Part shown: positions 17,522 through 25,884 of the stretch, in pieces
How the letters are laid out: every line of letters begins with the position of its first letter
How positions within the stretch are numbered: the stretch's first letter is position 1
Assembly (NCBI RefSeq): GCF_009754945.1
Contig: NZ_WPIN01000020.1
Location: 91,945-155,944, forward strand
Source of the DNA: Spirosoma arboris
GTDB taxonomy: Bacteria > Bacteroidota > Bacteroidia > Cytophagales > Spirosomataceae
Reading direction: 5' to 3'
DNA: 64,000 nt
Notes under the pieces: generated by a model
The model's database searches: none
Told to the model about the DNA's origin: nothing
What the model saw: only the letters and a program-made list of their open reading frames with translations
Translations under genes and position numbers: made by a program

Positions 17522-18235
17522 TCATAAATCTAGATAATACCGTCGACGAGCGGGCTCGAATCGTTCAATAGCATAGCGTAAGGTGGTACGCGGCATTTGC
17601 TGAATATGGTCGTGCAGAAACTCCTCCAGCGCATCTACATTTCGTTTGCCCACTTCGCGCAGCATCCAGCCAATGGCCTTATGAATCAGGTCGTGTTTGT
17701 GAGATAGGAGAAGTTCGGTGATGGCGAAGGTATCGCTAAACTGCCCCAACCGAATCAAGGCAAAGGTGGAAATGATAGCGATACGTTGGCTCCATAAATG
17801 ATTTTCACTGGCCAAATCATAGAGAATAGATCGATCTCCCTGAATAACTGATCGACCAACTATATGTGGACAGGTAACATCCACCAAATCCCAGTTATTG
17901 ATATACTGCCTGTTAGCGAGGTAGCGTTCCAGAATTTCTGACCGTTTGGTTGAGCCAGCCTTTTTTATTTGATTAACCCAAATCAGCAGCCCTACCATTC
18001 GGCATTCGTGATACGGATCACATACCAATAATTCCGTTTCCTGTATTGACAGGTTTTGGTACTGTTTGGCTACAATATGTTGTTGGGGCATCGAAAGACC
18101 CAGAAACTGGTCACCTTCGCCATACTGACCTGGGGCGGTTTTGAAAAATCGCGCTATCAAAACGGCTCGTTCAGGTTGGGCTAAAGCGAGTAATGCATTT
18201 TTTACGGCAGTATACGTCAGATCCATTAGTGACAA
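17522..18235 (-). CDS. DNA alkylation repair protein, AlkD-like
   Basis: The 237-residue protein is a helical-repeat (HEAT/ALK) DNA glycosylase of the AlkD group, which removes bulky or cationic alkylated bases such as 3-methyladenine. Visible family blocks are VWVNQ-like helices in the middle, INNWDLVDVTCPHIVG near residue 111, WSQRIAIISTFALIRLGQ, HKAIGWMLREVGKRN and MPRTTLRYAIERFEP at the end. The aspartate of NNWDLVD lies where AlkD has its key acidic residue. It has no visible operon partner. Downstream it converges on the YrdC-like gene, and upstream lies the ftsZ terminator. Confidence 0.88.
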   Translation of the reverse strand: MSLMDLTYTAVKNALLALAQPERAVLIARFFKTAPGQYGEGDQFLGLSMPQQHIVAKQYQNLSIQETELLVCDPYHECRMVGLLIWVNQIKKAGSTKRSEILERYLANRQYINNWDLVDVTCPHIVGRSVIQGDRSILYDLASENHLWSQRIAIISTFALIRLGQFSDTFAITELLLSHKHDLIHKAIGWMLREVGKRNVDALEEFLHDHIQQMPRTTLRYAIERFEPARRRYYLDL

Positions 18236-18264
18236 AAAAAGCAGAGACTTAGCTAAGTCTCTGC
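18234..18264 (-). terminator. Rho-independent terminator of the ftsQAZ end of the dcw cluster
   Basis: Bases 18241-18264 are a perfect palindrome (GCAGAGACTTAG and its reverse complement). On the minus strand it is followed by TTTTTTT. It sits 27 bases after the ftsZ stop and abuts the start of the AlkD-like gene. Confidence 0.9.
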
Positions 18265-18291
18265 CAGAAATAGAGCCGAATGGGCTCCTGA

Positions 18292-19755
18292 TTAATCATT
18301 CAGTTTCGAACGCACAAACTCCTGTTCAGCTAATAGCGGTAGCGAATAAAGGACTGTCTTATTCCGTTCAAACGTAGGACGGTCAAGGTCGGCAGCTAAA
18401 TACTGGCCTTTTACAAACGCTTCTACGGTACGGCGGATTAAATCAGCATCGTTAGGACGTTTCTCTTCCTCTTCATCCAGCTCCAGAACGTCAATGTCCC
18501 GATCGTCATCTATAAACGCACCTGTAAGCACAGGCGGTTCAGGACGAATAATGGATGAACCGCCATTGTAGCCACCAGTTGGGGTTTGTTTATCGTCGGG
18601 CTTGACACTAACACCGACAGGCTCTGAATCTGTTTCATTACCATCGGCGTCGACCAGGACCAAATCTTCAGGCTTTTCTTCTTCATCCAGACCACCCTGA
18701 AGTAAATCGACGTTGGGGTCAGTTGGATCATCTTGTATCTCTTTCTTGTCCGGCTCGAGAGGATTTTTAAGCTGGTCCATTAACGCAGACGTTCCATCGA
18801 AGCCAGCAGCAATGATGGTTACCCGCAGGTTCTCCCCAAGATTTTCGTCGGTGATGGCCCCAAATTTAAACATACGGGCTTCACTCTGAATTTTCTTGGC
18901 AACGTGTTCCGAAATTGCCATTTGCTCTTTCAGCTTCATGGCATGTTGCTTACTCGACGAAATGGTCAATAGAATCCGTTTAGCACCCCGGATATCGTGG
19001 TCATTCAGCAAAGGTGAATTTAACGCAGCTTCGATGGCCTTAAGTGCCCGATCTTCGCCCCCAATTTCTGCCGAACCCATAACAGATTGGCCGGCTCCTT
19101 CAAGCACTTTCTTAACGTCAGCAAAGTCAGCGTTGATGTCGCCCTGAGTCGTAATAATTTCAGCAATACTTTTTACCGCATTGGCCAGTACGTCATCGGC
19201 ATGAGCGTAGGCTTCAGTCCAGGTTAGTTCGCTGTACAATTCGGCTAGTTTATCGTTCAATACGACGAGGACAGTATCGCAGCTTTTCTTTAGCTTTTCA
19301 ATCCCTTCCCGAGCCTGCTCTTTTTTATCTGTCCCTTCATACCAGTACGGAGCTGTTACAACTGCTACAGTCAGTAGGCCCATTTCACGAGCTACTTCGG
19401 CTACTACGGGCGCTGCGCCGGTACCGGTACCGCCACCCATACCCGCCGTAATGAAAACCATTTTCGTTGGCGGAGCGAGCAGGTTTCGAATTTCATCGAT
19501 ACTGGCACGAGCGGCATCTTCACCTGCTTTGGCTTCGGTACCTGCCCCTAACCCGTCGCCCAATTGCAATTTTGTTTGCACAGGGTTACTCATAAGAGCT
19601 TGACGGTCAGTGTTACACACGGCAAAGCTGACATCGCGCATCTTCAGTTTGTCCATGTGCTTAACGGCATTACCTCCCATGCCGCCCACGCCGACAACCT
19701 TAATTATGATTGGGTTATCGTCTGGTATTTCGAATCTATAGCCCTGACTATTCAT
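18292..19755 (-). CDS. ftsZ: Cell division protein FtsZ
   Basis: This is the tubulin-like GTPase that forms the division ring. The 487-residue protein has the N-terminal VVGVGGMGGNAVKHM, the tubulin signature GGGTGTGAAPVVAE near residue 106 and the T7-loop region NADFADVKKVLEGAG. From about residue 330 there is a long acidic, proline-rich linker, then a C-terminal stretch ending in ERNKTVLYSLPLLAEQEFVRSKLND. The core ends where expected and the tail is longer than the E. coli protein, as is usual in Bacteroidota. It is the last gene of the minus-strand dcw block, 82 bases after ftsA, and is followed by a strong terminator. Confidence 0.98.
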   Translation of the reverse strand: MNSQGYRFEIPDDNPIIIKVVGVGGMGGNAVKHMDKLKMRDVSFAVCNTDRQALMSNPVQTKLQLGDGLGAGTEAKAGEDAARASIDEIRNLLAPPTKMVFITAGMGGGTGTGAAPVVAEVAREMGLLTVAVVTAPYWYEGTDKKEQAREGIEKLKKSCDTVLVVLNDKLAELYSELTWTEAYAHADDVLANAVKSIAEIITTQGDINADFADVKKVLEGAGQSVMGSAEIGGEDRALKAIEAALNSPLLNDHDIRGAKRILLTISSSKQHAMKLKEQMAISEHVAKKIQSEARMFKFGAITDENLGENLRVTIIAAGFDGTSALMDQLKNPLEPDKKEIQDDPTDPNVDLLQGGLDEEEKPEDLVLVDADGNETDSEPVGVSVKPDDKQTPTGGYNGGSSIIRPEPPVLTGAFIDDDRDIDVLELDEEEEKRPNDADLIRRTVEAFVKGQYLAADLDRPTFERNKTVLYSLPLLAEQEFVRSKLND

Positions 19756-19837
19756 CGTGTGGGTTGTGGTGTCTGTTCATTTACAAAAATCTGCATCTGG
19801 TCATTAAACCGGTCAATGAACCGATTTAATGGTCTTG

Positions 19838-21235
19838 CTAATATGGATCGGTTTCATTGCCACGTGATGGCTGAAGCGCTTCCATAAGCTTATCGAACCA
19901 ACCTTTTTTGGGTGGCTCGGGCGTTTCTTGGATCTTGCCACCTCCGCCTATGGGTTTAACGGTTGTGCCACCCCCAATTGGGTAGACTGGCCTACCGCCT
20001 GAGCCAATTGGTTGATCTTCTTCTTTATGGGCTCGATTTGGATCGCTAATAAACGAAATACGATTGTCGATCGTCTTGTAACCTGCCCATACTAAACCAA
20101 CAGCAGTAGCATAAGCAGGATCGCCAACCAGATCGGCACGGCCATTGGGTTCAAGATGTTCTGGAAAGCCAACCCGAACTTCTTCAACTCCCGTTACACG
20201 TCCAAAAATATGTTCTACACCCGGAATCAAAGCTGAACCACCGGTTAGTACAAGTCCACCCAGCAGTTTACCGTCGTAGCCCGACCGAATAATTTCAGCC
20301 TGAACCAATGCGGCAATTTCGCGCAGTCGATCTTCAATAATAACGGCTACATTTTTCAGTAGGACGTCTTTCGGTTTGCGATTACTGAGCCCAGGTACAG
20401 CAACTACCTCATTTAGATTGTATTCACCGGGATTAGCGCTTCCAAATTTCTTCTTGAGCAATTCCGCCTGATTAGGGAGAATTTTACATCCTGCCTGAAT
20501 ATCGGATGTCAGACTATTTCCGGCCCAGGGAAAAACGGCTACATGGCGAAGCACATTCCGGTAATAGATAGCCATTTCGGTGGTGCCACCGCCAATATCG
20601 ACCAAGGCAACACCGGCATATTTTTCTTCGTCAGTCAATACAGCTAAACCCGATGCCAAAGCTGACAGCATCATGGTGTCCTGCGCGAGGTTATTGCGTG
20701 TAATACACTTACGAATGTTCCGGGCTGCGTTTGCTTGGGCTGTAATTAATTGAAAATCAGCACCAAGCTTCACACCATTTCGACCAACAGGCTGATTGAT
20801 ATTCGTTTCGGTATCGACTACGAAATCCATTGGCAGAACGTGGATAATTTCCTTGTCGGCCGGAATCGACGTACGATACATATCATTCAGTAAATGATCA
20901 ATGTCTTCGGTCTGCACTTCATCGCCCGACGATGAGCGCGTAATACTCCCACTCGATTTAACCGACGTAACGTGCGAACCACTGAAACTGACATTAACTA
21001 AATGAATGTTCAGGTTAGATTGGTTAGATGCCTCTGCTACAGCTCGCCGGATAGCGTTCACTGTATTATTCACATTCACGACAGACCCTTTGGCTACTCC
21101 ATCGGTTAGATTCGTTTCTCCAACGCCCAACACTTCGAGCGTTTCCTGTTCTTTGTTATTCCGAATCAACCGTCCGGCCACGGCACACACCTTAGTGCTG
21201 CCAATGTCCAGACCTACTACAATTTTTTCGTCCAT
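19838..21235 (-). CDS. ftsA: Cell division protein FtsA
   Basis: This actin-like ATPase tethers FtsZ to the membrane. The product of 465 residues begins MDEKIVVGLDIGSTKVCAVAGRL (phosphate-1 motif) and has the ADIGGGT-type phosphate-2 motif as ALVDIGGGTTEMAIY near residue 210 and GGLVLTGGSALIPGV (adenosine motif) near residue 330. The C-terminal glycine-rich linker runs to PPKKGWFDKLMEALQPS, a likely amphipathic membrane-targeting helix. The ATG ending at 21235 is preferred. Two upstream in-frame ATGs would overlap the end of ftsQ. Overlap or close spacing with ftsQ suggests coupled translation. Confidence 0.97.
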   Translation of the reverse strand: MDEKIVVGLDIGSTKVCAVAGRLIRNNKEQETLEVLGVGETNLTDGVAKGSVVNVNNTVNAIRRAVAEASNQSNLNIHLVNVSFSGSHVTSVKSSGSITRSSSGDEVQTEDIDHLLNDMYRTSIPADKEIIHVLPMDFVVDTETNINQPVGRNGVKLGADFQLITAQANAARNIRKCITRNNLAQDTMMLSALASGLAVLTDEEKYAGVALVDIGGGTTEMAIYYRNVLRHVAVFPWAGNSLTSDIQAGCKILPNQAELLKKKFGSANPGEYNLNEVVAVPGLSNRKPKDVLLKNVAVIIEDRLREIAALVQAEIIRSGYDGKLLGGLVLTGGSALIPGVEHIFGRVTGVEEVRVGFPEHLEPNGRADLVGDPAYATAVGLVWAGYKTIDNRISFISDPNRAHKEEDQPIGSGGRPVYPIGGGTTVKPIGGGGKIQETPEPPKKGWFDKLMEALQPSRGNETDPY

Positions 21236-21246
21236 GCCCGTTGATG

Positions 21247-22020
21247 TCATTCGCAAACTATTTGATTTCGGTACTGGACGCTTACCCGGCTATAACGATC
21301 CCATCCTTTGGCTGGTAAAACGTCCGTATAGACTAATTTTAACTTTCTAAACTTAGCATCCAGTTCGGTGGGTGGCCCAAATTCAATCTGATGATTACCC
21401 ATTTGCGGCCACATGGTCACCTCACCCTGTTTATCAACTGATAGTTCGGCGATTTGTGCACGCCAGAACGAATCATTATGTATTCGTTTTAATAAATCCA
21501 GTAACGCCTTGTTTCGTTCACTAGCCAACGAACGATTCTGATCGAAATAATTACCGGTCAGAATTGGAACGCGGGCCGAGTAATTCATTGAGATCGGGAA
21601 AAAATGCCCATCCTCACTTACATACTGTCCTGATACTGTTCTTGCCCCATCACTAGCGGTCACTAACCGGGCCAACGGTCGAGGTTGTTCGATCACGACG
21701 AGTAAGGTACCTGTTAAATCACGAGAAATCTGACAATTTTTTACCAATCCATGTTGTTTTAACCTCTTTTCCAATCGTCGTAAATCAACATCGGCATAAT
21801 CTTTGCCTATAATTGGATCGGCACCCTCGTTAGTCAGATAGCCCATTGCGTCCCGACGGGTCAGAAAACGGTATCCATCAGTCTGATCGATCCGTATAAT
21901 CACCGCCTGAACATGCTTCTGCCCATGCCGAATTTCGGTAAAAGCAATGAGGCCAAACAGACTCAAAAGCCCTCCGAAGGCGAACAACCACTTTTTGGAT
22001 GATTTAAAGGTAGAAAACAT
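21247..22020 (-). CDS. ftsQ: Cell division protein FtsQ
   Basis: This 257-residue protein has a short cytoplasmic N-terminus (MFSTFKSSKKW), one transmembrane helix (LFAFGGLLSLFGLIAFTEI) and a periplasmic POTRA-like domain (AVIIRIDQTDGYRFLTRRD, then LRRLEKRLKQHGLVKNCQISRDLTGTLLVVIEQ). FtsQ links the FtsZ/FtsA ring with the FtsL/FtsB and FtsW/FtsI septal synthesis complex. Sequence conservation is low in this family, and the call also rests on its position between murC and ftsA. Confidence 0.9.
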   Translation of the reverse strand: MFSTFKSSKKWLFAFGGLLSLFGLIAFTEIRHGQKHVQAVIIRIDQTDGYRFLTRRDAMGYLTNEGADPIIGKDYADVDLRRLEKRLKQHGLVKNCQISRDLTGTLLVVIEQPRPLARLVTASDGARTVSGQYVSEDGHFFPISMNYSARVPILTGNYFDQNRSLASERNKALLDLLKRIHNDSFWRAQIAELSVDKQGEVTMWPQMGNHQIEFGPPTELDAKFRKLKLVYTDVLPAKGWDRYSRVSVQYRNQIVCE

Positions 22021-22056
22021 CTGTAAATAAGATGAATTGTTTTTCAGTTATTTTAT

Positions 22057-23442
22057 CTATTGGTAGGTTACGATAGATTTTAATGTTGGTAATAGTTGGT
22101 CAATATCACCAGCCCCAATGGTGACAAGCAGTGAAGGCTTCATTTTTCGCACAACGTCGGGTAATTCAGCTTTGGTGCATTTTTGTTTAGTTTTCGAGTG
22201 TACGCCCCGAAAAATCAGGTCTGACGTAACACCTTCCATCGGTAATTCGCGTGCGGGATAGATATCCAGTAAAATGACGTTGTCGGCTATTGACAGACTT
22301 TCTGCAAAACCTTCTGCAAAATCGCGGGTACGACTGAATAAATGAGGCTGAAAAATTGCCGTTAGTTCCTGGTCTGGATACAAAGCTTTCACCGACGATA
22401 AGAAAGCCTGCACTTCTGCAGGATGGTGAGCATAGTCGTCGATAAGCACGGCTTCATCAGTTTTAACAATATATTCAAATCGTCGACGAACACCTCGATA
22501 CGTAGTTAGCGCCGACCTGATAGCTTCTGGCGCTACACCTACTTCCAGCGCTACGGCCCCGGCCGCAACTGCATTTTCAACGTTATGAAATCCGGGCACC
22601 ATCAAGTGAATATCAGCAATAATTCCTTTTGGATGAACCAGATCGAATATAAATGCAGCCTGGTCAATTCGAAGATTTTGACTGTAATAGTCGCCTGCCT
22701 TGAGAGAATACTGTCGAACCTCCGCTTTTGTTTTGTCTGCCAGAGATAAACCTTGCTTCATGAACAAAATACCATCGGTTTCGATTTGGTTTACGAATTT
22801 ACCAAATGACTCAAGTACAGCGTCGTGGGCTCCGTAGATATCCAGATGATCTGCATCGGTCGAAGTTACGATGGCATAGGTTGGGAATAAAGTCAGAAAC
22901 GACCGATCAAATTCGTCTGCCTCGACGACACAAACAACTGAGCGAAGGTCTTCGGCAGGTTCGTTGAGCAGGAAATTTGTGCCGTAATTATTCGTAATTC
23001 CGCCCAGAAAAGCCGCACAGTTTACGCCTGCAGCGCGTAGAATATGCGCAACCATTGATGACGTGGTGGTTTTTCCATGCGTTCCCGCAACCCCAATTGT
23101 TGTCATCTGCCCTGCCAACAAGCCCAGAACCTGTGAGCGTTTTTGGAGCGTAAACCCTTTTTCGGTAAAGTAAATGTATTCAGCGTGCGTTTTAGGAACG
23201 GCAGGCGTATATATAACCAAGGTTTCGGCAGAGTTTTCCCGAAAGGCAACTGGTATCTGGTCAACGTCTTCGGTAAAATGAATCGCCATACCTTCTGCTT
23301 GCAAGGCATCGGTCAGGGCAGTAGGCGTTTTGTCATAGCCAACTACAGTGTAGCCATTAACCTTAAACCAGCGGGCTAGCGCACTCATGCCGATGCCGCC
23401 GATACCGAGGAAATAAATGTATTTGAATTGGTCTAATGTCAT
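22057..23442 (-). CDS. murC: UDP-N-acetylmuramate--L-alanine ligase
   Basis: This cytoplasmic ATP-dependent ligase adds L-alanine to UDP-MurNAc. The 461-residue product shows the N-terminal Rossmann motif YIYFLGIGGIGMSALARWF, the ATP-binding GVAGTHGKTTTSSMVAHIL near residue 118, EADEFDRSFLTLFP, and DDYAHHPAEVQAFL in the C-terminal domain. The ATG ending at 23442 is the right start; a TTG seven codons upstream also lies in frame. The region just ahead of this start is one arm of a 25-bp inverted repeat whose other arm is inside murG, so start accessibility could depend on RNA structure. Confidence 0.97.
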   Translation of the reverse strand: MTLDQFKYIYFLGIGGIGMSALARWFKVNGYTVVGYDKTPTALTDALQAEGMAIHFTEDVDQIPVAFRENSAETLVIYTPAVPKTHAEYIYFTEKGFTLQKRSQVLGLLAGQMTTIGVAGTHGKTTTSSMVAHILRAAGVNCAAFLGGITNNYGTNFLLNEPAEDLRSVVCVVEADEFDRSFLTLFPTYAIVTSTDADHLDIYGAHDAVLESFGKFVNQIETDGILFMKQGLSLADKTKAEVRQYSLKAGDYYSQNLRIDQAAFIFDLVHPKGIIADIHLMVPGFHNVENAVAAGAVALEVGVAPEAIRSALTTYRGVRRRFEYIVKTDEAVLIDDYAHHPAEVQAFLSSVKALYPDQELTAIFQPHLFSRTRDFAEGFAESLSIADNVILLDIYPARELPMEGVTSDLIFRGVHSKTKQKCTKAELPDVVRKMKPSLLVTIGAGDIDQLLPTLKSIVTYQ

Positions 23443-23446
23443 TTTT

Positions 23447-23515
23447 GTCTGGGTCAAGCTCAACCTTGGCCCGTTAAAATATAGTTATACGGCCAAGCCT
23501 GAGCTTGGCCCAGAC
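23447..23515. repeat. Imperfect 25-bp inverted repeat spanning the murG-murC junction
   Basis: The arms are 23447-23471 (begins GTCTGGGTCAAGCTCA) and 23491-23515 (its complement begins GTCTGGGCCAAGCTCA), with 22 of 25 positions paired and a 19-base AT-rich loop. The right arm is inside murG and encodes its last residues (SGPSSGLAV). The left arm ends five bases before the murC ATG. Confidence 0.85.
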
Positions 23516-24597
23516 AGCTTAATTACTTCACTTGCAATGTCGCGGGCAGCATTGGGCTTGGCTAACGTTTTAATTTCGACACTCAGCTGCTGCCGTTGAG
23601 TCGGATTGTTCAGCAAATTTAAAGCAGCAGTAACAAGTTCTTCACGTGCCGTTCGATCATTGACAAGTAAGGCTGCCTTATGATCAACTAAGCTCATCGC
23701 ATTTTTGGTTTGATGATCTTCGGCGGCTGTTGGTAAGGGAACCAGAATAGCCGGACGACCTACCAGACATAATTCAGATACTGATAAGGCTCCTGCCCGA
23801 GATACGACAGCATCGGCAACGGCATACGCTTTATCCATATCATAAATAAAATCGTATGGCTTAATTAATGATGAGCCAAGCGTGGCCACAGCTGTTCGTG
23901 CCCGTTCAATGAAGGCCGGCCCTGTTTGCCAAATAACCTGAATACCTGCATCGACAAAACGCGCCAGCCCACCTTCTATACTCTCGTTTAGAGTTCGTGC
24001 ACCCTGACTGCCCCCAATAATTAATAATGTTGGTCGGTTAGTTTCGAGGCCAAACAACTTAAGGCCAGCATCCACTTGCTGATCAGCAAACTGAATATCA
24101 CTCCGAACAGGGTTTCCGGTTAGTTTAATCTTATCAGCCGGAAAGAACGCGTCCATACCAGGGTATGCAACGCAAATGCGTTGTGCCCAGCGAGCTAAGA
24201 CTTTATTCGTGAGACCAGCATACGAGTTTTGTTCCTGGATGAGCGTCGGGATTCCTTTTAGCGATGCCGCAAGTAAAAGAGGACCGCTGGCATAGCCACC
24301 TACACCTACGGCAACATCGGGCTGGAAGTCACGAACGATTTGCCTCGCCTTAAGTAAGCTCCGACCTAATTTTAGTGGAAAACCAAGGTTGGCCAGTGTT
24401 AACTCTCGTTTGATACCTACGACAGGTAACCCCACGATTTCATACCCTGCACGAGGTACTTTTTCCATCTCCATCTTGCCTTCGGCCCCAACAAATAGAA
24501 TCTTCGTTGATGGATCTATTGCCTTCAGCTCATTGGCAATGGCAATGGCTGGATAGATATGGCCACCGGTTCCGCCCCCACTGATAATAACTTTCAT
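23485..24597 (-). CDS. murG: UDP-GlcNAc:undecaprenyl-PP-MurNAc-pentapeptide GlcNAc transferase
   Basis: This peripheral membrane GT-B glycosyltransferase converts lipid I to lipid II. In the 370-residue product the N-terminal glycine loop ISGGGTGGHIYPAIAIANEL and the second loop GVGGYASGPLLLAA are plain. The C-terminal domain carries IGGSQGARTLNE and the donor-site stretch VVSRAGALSVSELCLVGRPAILVPLPTAAEDHQTKNA. The final residues SGPSSGLAV after VIKL are encoded by an arm of the intergenic inverted repeat and are probably not an ancestral part of the protein. It is 89 bases downstream of ftsW. Confidence 0.97.
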   Translation of the reverse strand: MKVIISGGGTGGHIYPAIAIANELKAIDPSTKILFVGAEGKMEMEKVPRAGYEIVGLPVVGIKRELTLANLGFPLKLGRSLLKARQIVRDFQPDVAVGVGGYASGPLLLAASLKGIPTLIQEQNSYAGLTNKVLARWAQRICVAYPGMDAFFPADKIKLTGNPVRSDIQFADQQVDAGLKLFGLETNRPTLLIIGGSQGARTLNESIEGGLARFVDAGIQVIWQTGPAFIERARTAVATLGSSLIKPYDFIYDMDKAYAVADAVVSRAGALSVSELCLVGRPAILVPLPTAAEDHQTKNAMSLVDHKAALLVNDRTAREELVTAALNLLNNPTQRQQLSVEIKTLAKPNAARDIASEVIKLSGPSSGLAV

Positions 24598-24608
24598 TCT
24601 ATGTAGAA

Positions 24609-24679
24609 TTCAATGTTTCAGGTTCAATGTTTCAGGTTCAATGCTTATTAACATGAACCTTGAAACCTTGAACTTGGAA
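24609..24679. repeat. Word-built imperfect inverted repeat between ftsW and murG
   Basis: The left arm (24609-24643) is a direct repeat of a 14-base word, CAATGTTTCAGGTT, more than two copies long. The right arm (24652-24679, CATGAACCTTGAAACCTTG and on) is its approximate reverse complement. The element fills all but about 18 bases of the spacer. Its words recur in the hairpin at 57804-57884. Confidence 0.8.
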
Positions 24680-24686
24680 TGACAAT

Positions 24687-25808
24687 CTATATTTTACTTT
24701 CATCGGCCTCATCACGACTAACACTAAGAACAATGCCAATCGCTAAACCTGTGAATATCAATGATGTTCCTCCCATACTCAATAAGGGTAAAGGTTGACC
24801 TGTTACAGGTGCTAAGCCAATAGCCACACAAATACTGGCAAATGCCTGAAAAACAATACTGAATGTGAGGCCTGCTGAGAGTAACCCACCAAACGGTCGA
24901 GTTGCTTTCTGGAGCGTTTTCATACCTCGCCACAAAAACCACAAATAAGCTAGCACAACGGGAATACCGCCTAATAGAAGCCCATATTCTTCAACAATAA
25001 TGGCGTAAATGAAATCAGAAAATGGATTAGGCAGTGTATTGCGCTGATGGCTGTTGCCAGGCCCTTGACCGGTCAGTCCACCATTGGCAAGTGCGATGTA
25101 CGACTGCTCGACCTGATAGACGATGGTGTCTGAGTCTGAAAAACTTTTAACTCGATTAACGGCTGTTCCCAAACGTTGACCTGCCGCTAAGGCAATGCCC
25201 CCAAAGACGACGCAAACAGCAATCATATAGCCCAAATAGCGAACTGGAACACGGCCAATATACATTAGCAGAAAGCAGGTTGCGCCTAATAAAAGAGCTG
25301 TAGATGTATTGGAGAGGATTATAAGCGAGCAAATAAGACCTATCCAGAGAATAAGATTGAACAACACTGTTGGGTCATTCATAAAACGCTGCCGTTTGGC
25401 TAGCATCGCAGCTAGATTAGAAATGAGCGCCAGTTTTGCTAAATCAGATGGCTGGAACGTCTGATTTATAATGGGAATGGTTACCCAGCGCGATGCATCA
25501 TTCAGAGTCGAGCCTTTAAAGAAAGCCCATAACAACAGAGGGACAGAAAGCCAAAGTCCATATTTCGACAGACGGGCATAATACACATAATTAATCTTAT
25601 GAGCGAAATAGGTGCAGGCCAATCCAATCAAAAGGAGAGACCCATGCTTGAGTAGAAAAACTTCAGTGTTTCCGTCGAGTTCCCGAAATGCCTTCGTTCC
25701 AGTTGCGCTATAAACAACCAGAACGCTCATAATCGAGAGATAGAGAACGATCCACCAGATTTGGCGATCGCCTTTAAGATGCGTACGAATCCACTCGCGG
25801 AGGGCCAT
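24687..25808 (-). CDS. ftsW: Lipid II polymerase/division protein FtsW
   Basis: This 373-residue SEDS-family polytopic membrane protein polymerises lipid II at the septum together with FtsI. About ten transmembrane segments are visible. Conserved SEDS features are DASRWVTIPIINQTFQPSDLAKLALI, near the catalytic region, and GPGNSHQRNTLPNPFSDFIYAIIVEEYGLLLG, followed by the C-terminal GQPLPLLSMGGTSLIFTGLAIGIVLS. The ATG ending at 25808 (MALREWIRTHLKGDRQIWW) is chosen. Reading further upstream only translates the adjacent repeat into low-complexity peptide. Confidence 0.96.
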   Translation of the reverse strand: MALREWIRTHLKGDRQIWWIVLYLSIMSVLVVYSATGTKAFRELDGNTEVFLLKHGSLLLIGLACTYFAHKINYVYYARLSKYGLWLSVPLLLWAFFKGSTLNDASRWVTIPIINQTFQPSDLAKLALISNLAAMLAKRQRFMNDPTVLFNLILWIGLICSLIILSNTSTALLLGATCFLLMYIGRVPVRYLGYMIAVCVVFGGIALAAGQRLGTAVNRVKSFSDSDTIVYQVEQSYIALANGGLTGQGPGNSHQRNTLPNPFSDFIYAIIVEEYGLLLGGIPVVLAYLWFLWRGMKTLQKATRPFGGLLSAGLTFSIVFQAFASICVAIGLAPVTGQPLPLLSMGGTSLIFTGLAIGIVLSVSRDEADESKI

Positions 25809-25814
25809 GTTTTC

Positions 25815-25884
25815 TGAATGATGAATGATGAATGATAAATGATAAATGCAACCTGCGGCATTCATCATTCATCATTCATCATTA
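25815..25884. repeat. Word-built inverted repeat spanning the murD-ftsW junction
   Basis: Left-arm words are GAATGATGAATGATGAATGA followed by GATAAATGATAAATGC. The right arm (25858-25884) carries ATTCATC four times over, pairing at 24 of 27 positions. The right arm contains the murD stop codon and encodes its last residues (LMMNDE). The left arm ends six bases from the ftsW ATG. Confidence 0.85.

Noticed and set aside
25809..25868. N-terminal extension of FtsW into the upstream repeat
   Set aside because: The extra 20 residues only translate the repeat words; the ATG ending at 25808 gives the conserved start.
24609..25884. Tandem words near murG, ftsW and murD as a CRISPR array
   Set aside because: The words are 6-14 bases long without unique spacers and form one hairpin per gap; there are no cas genes.
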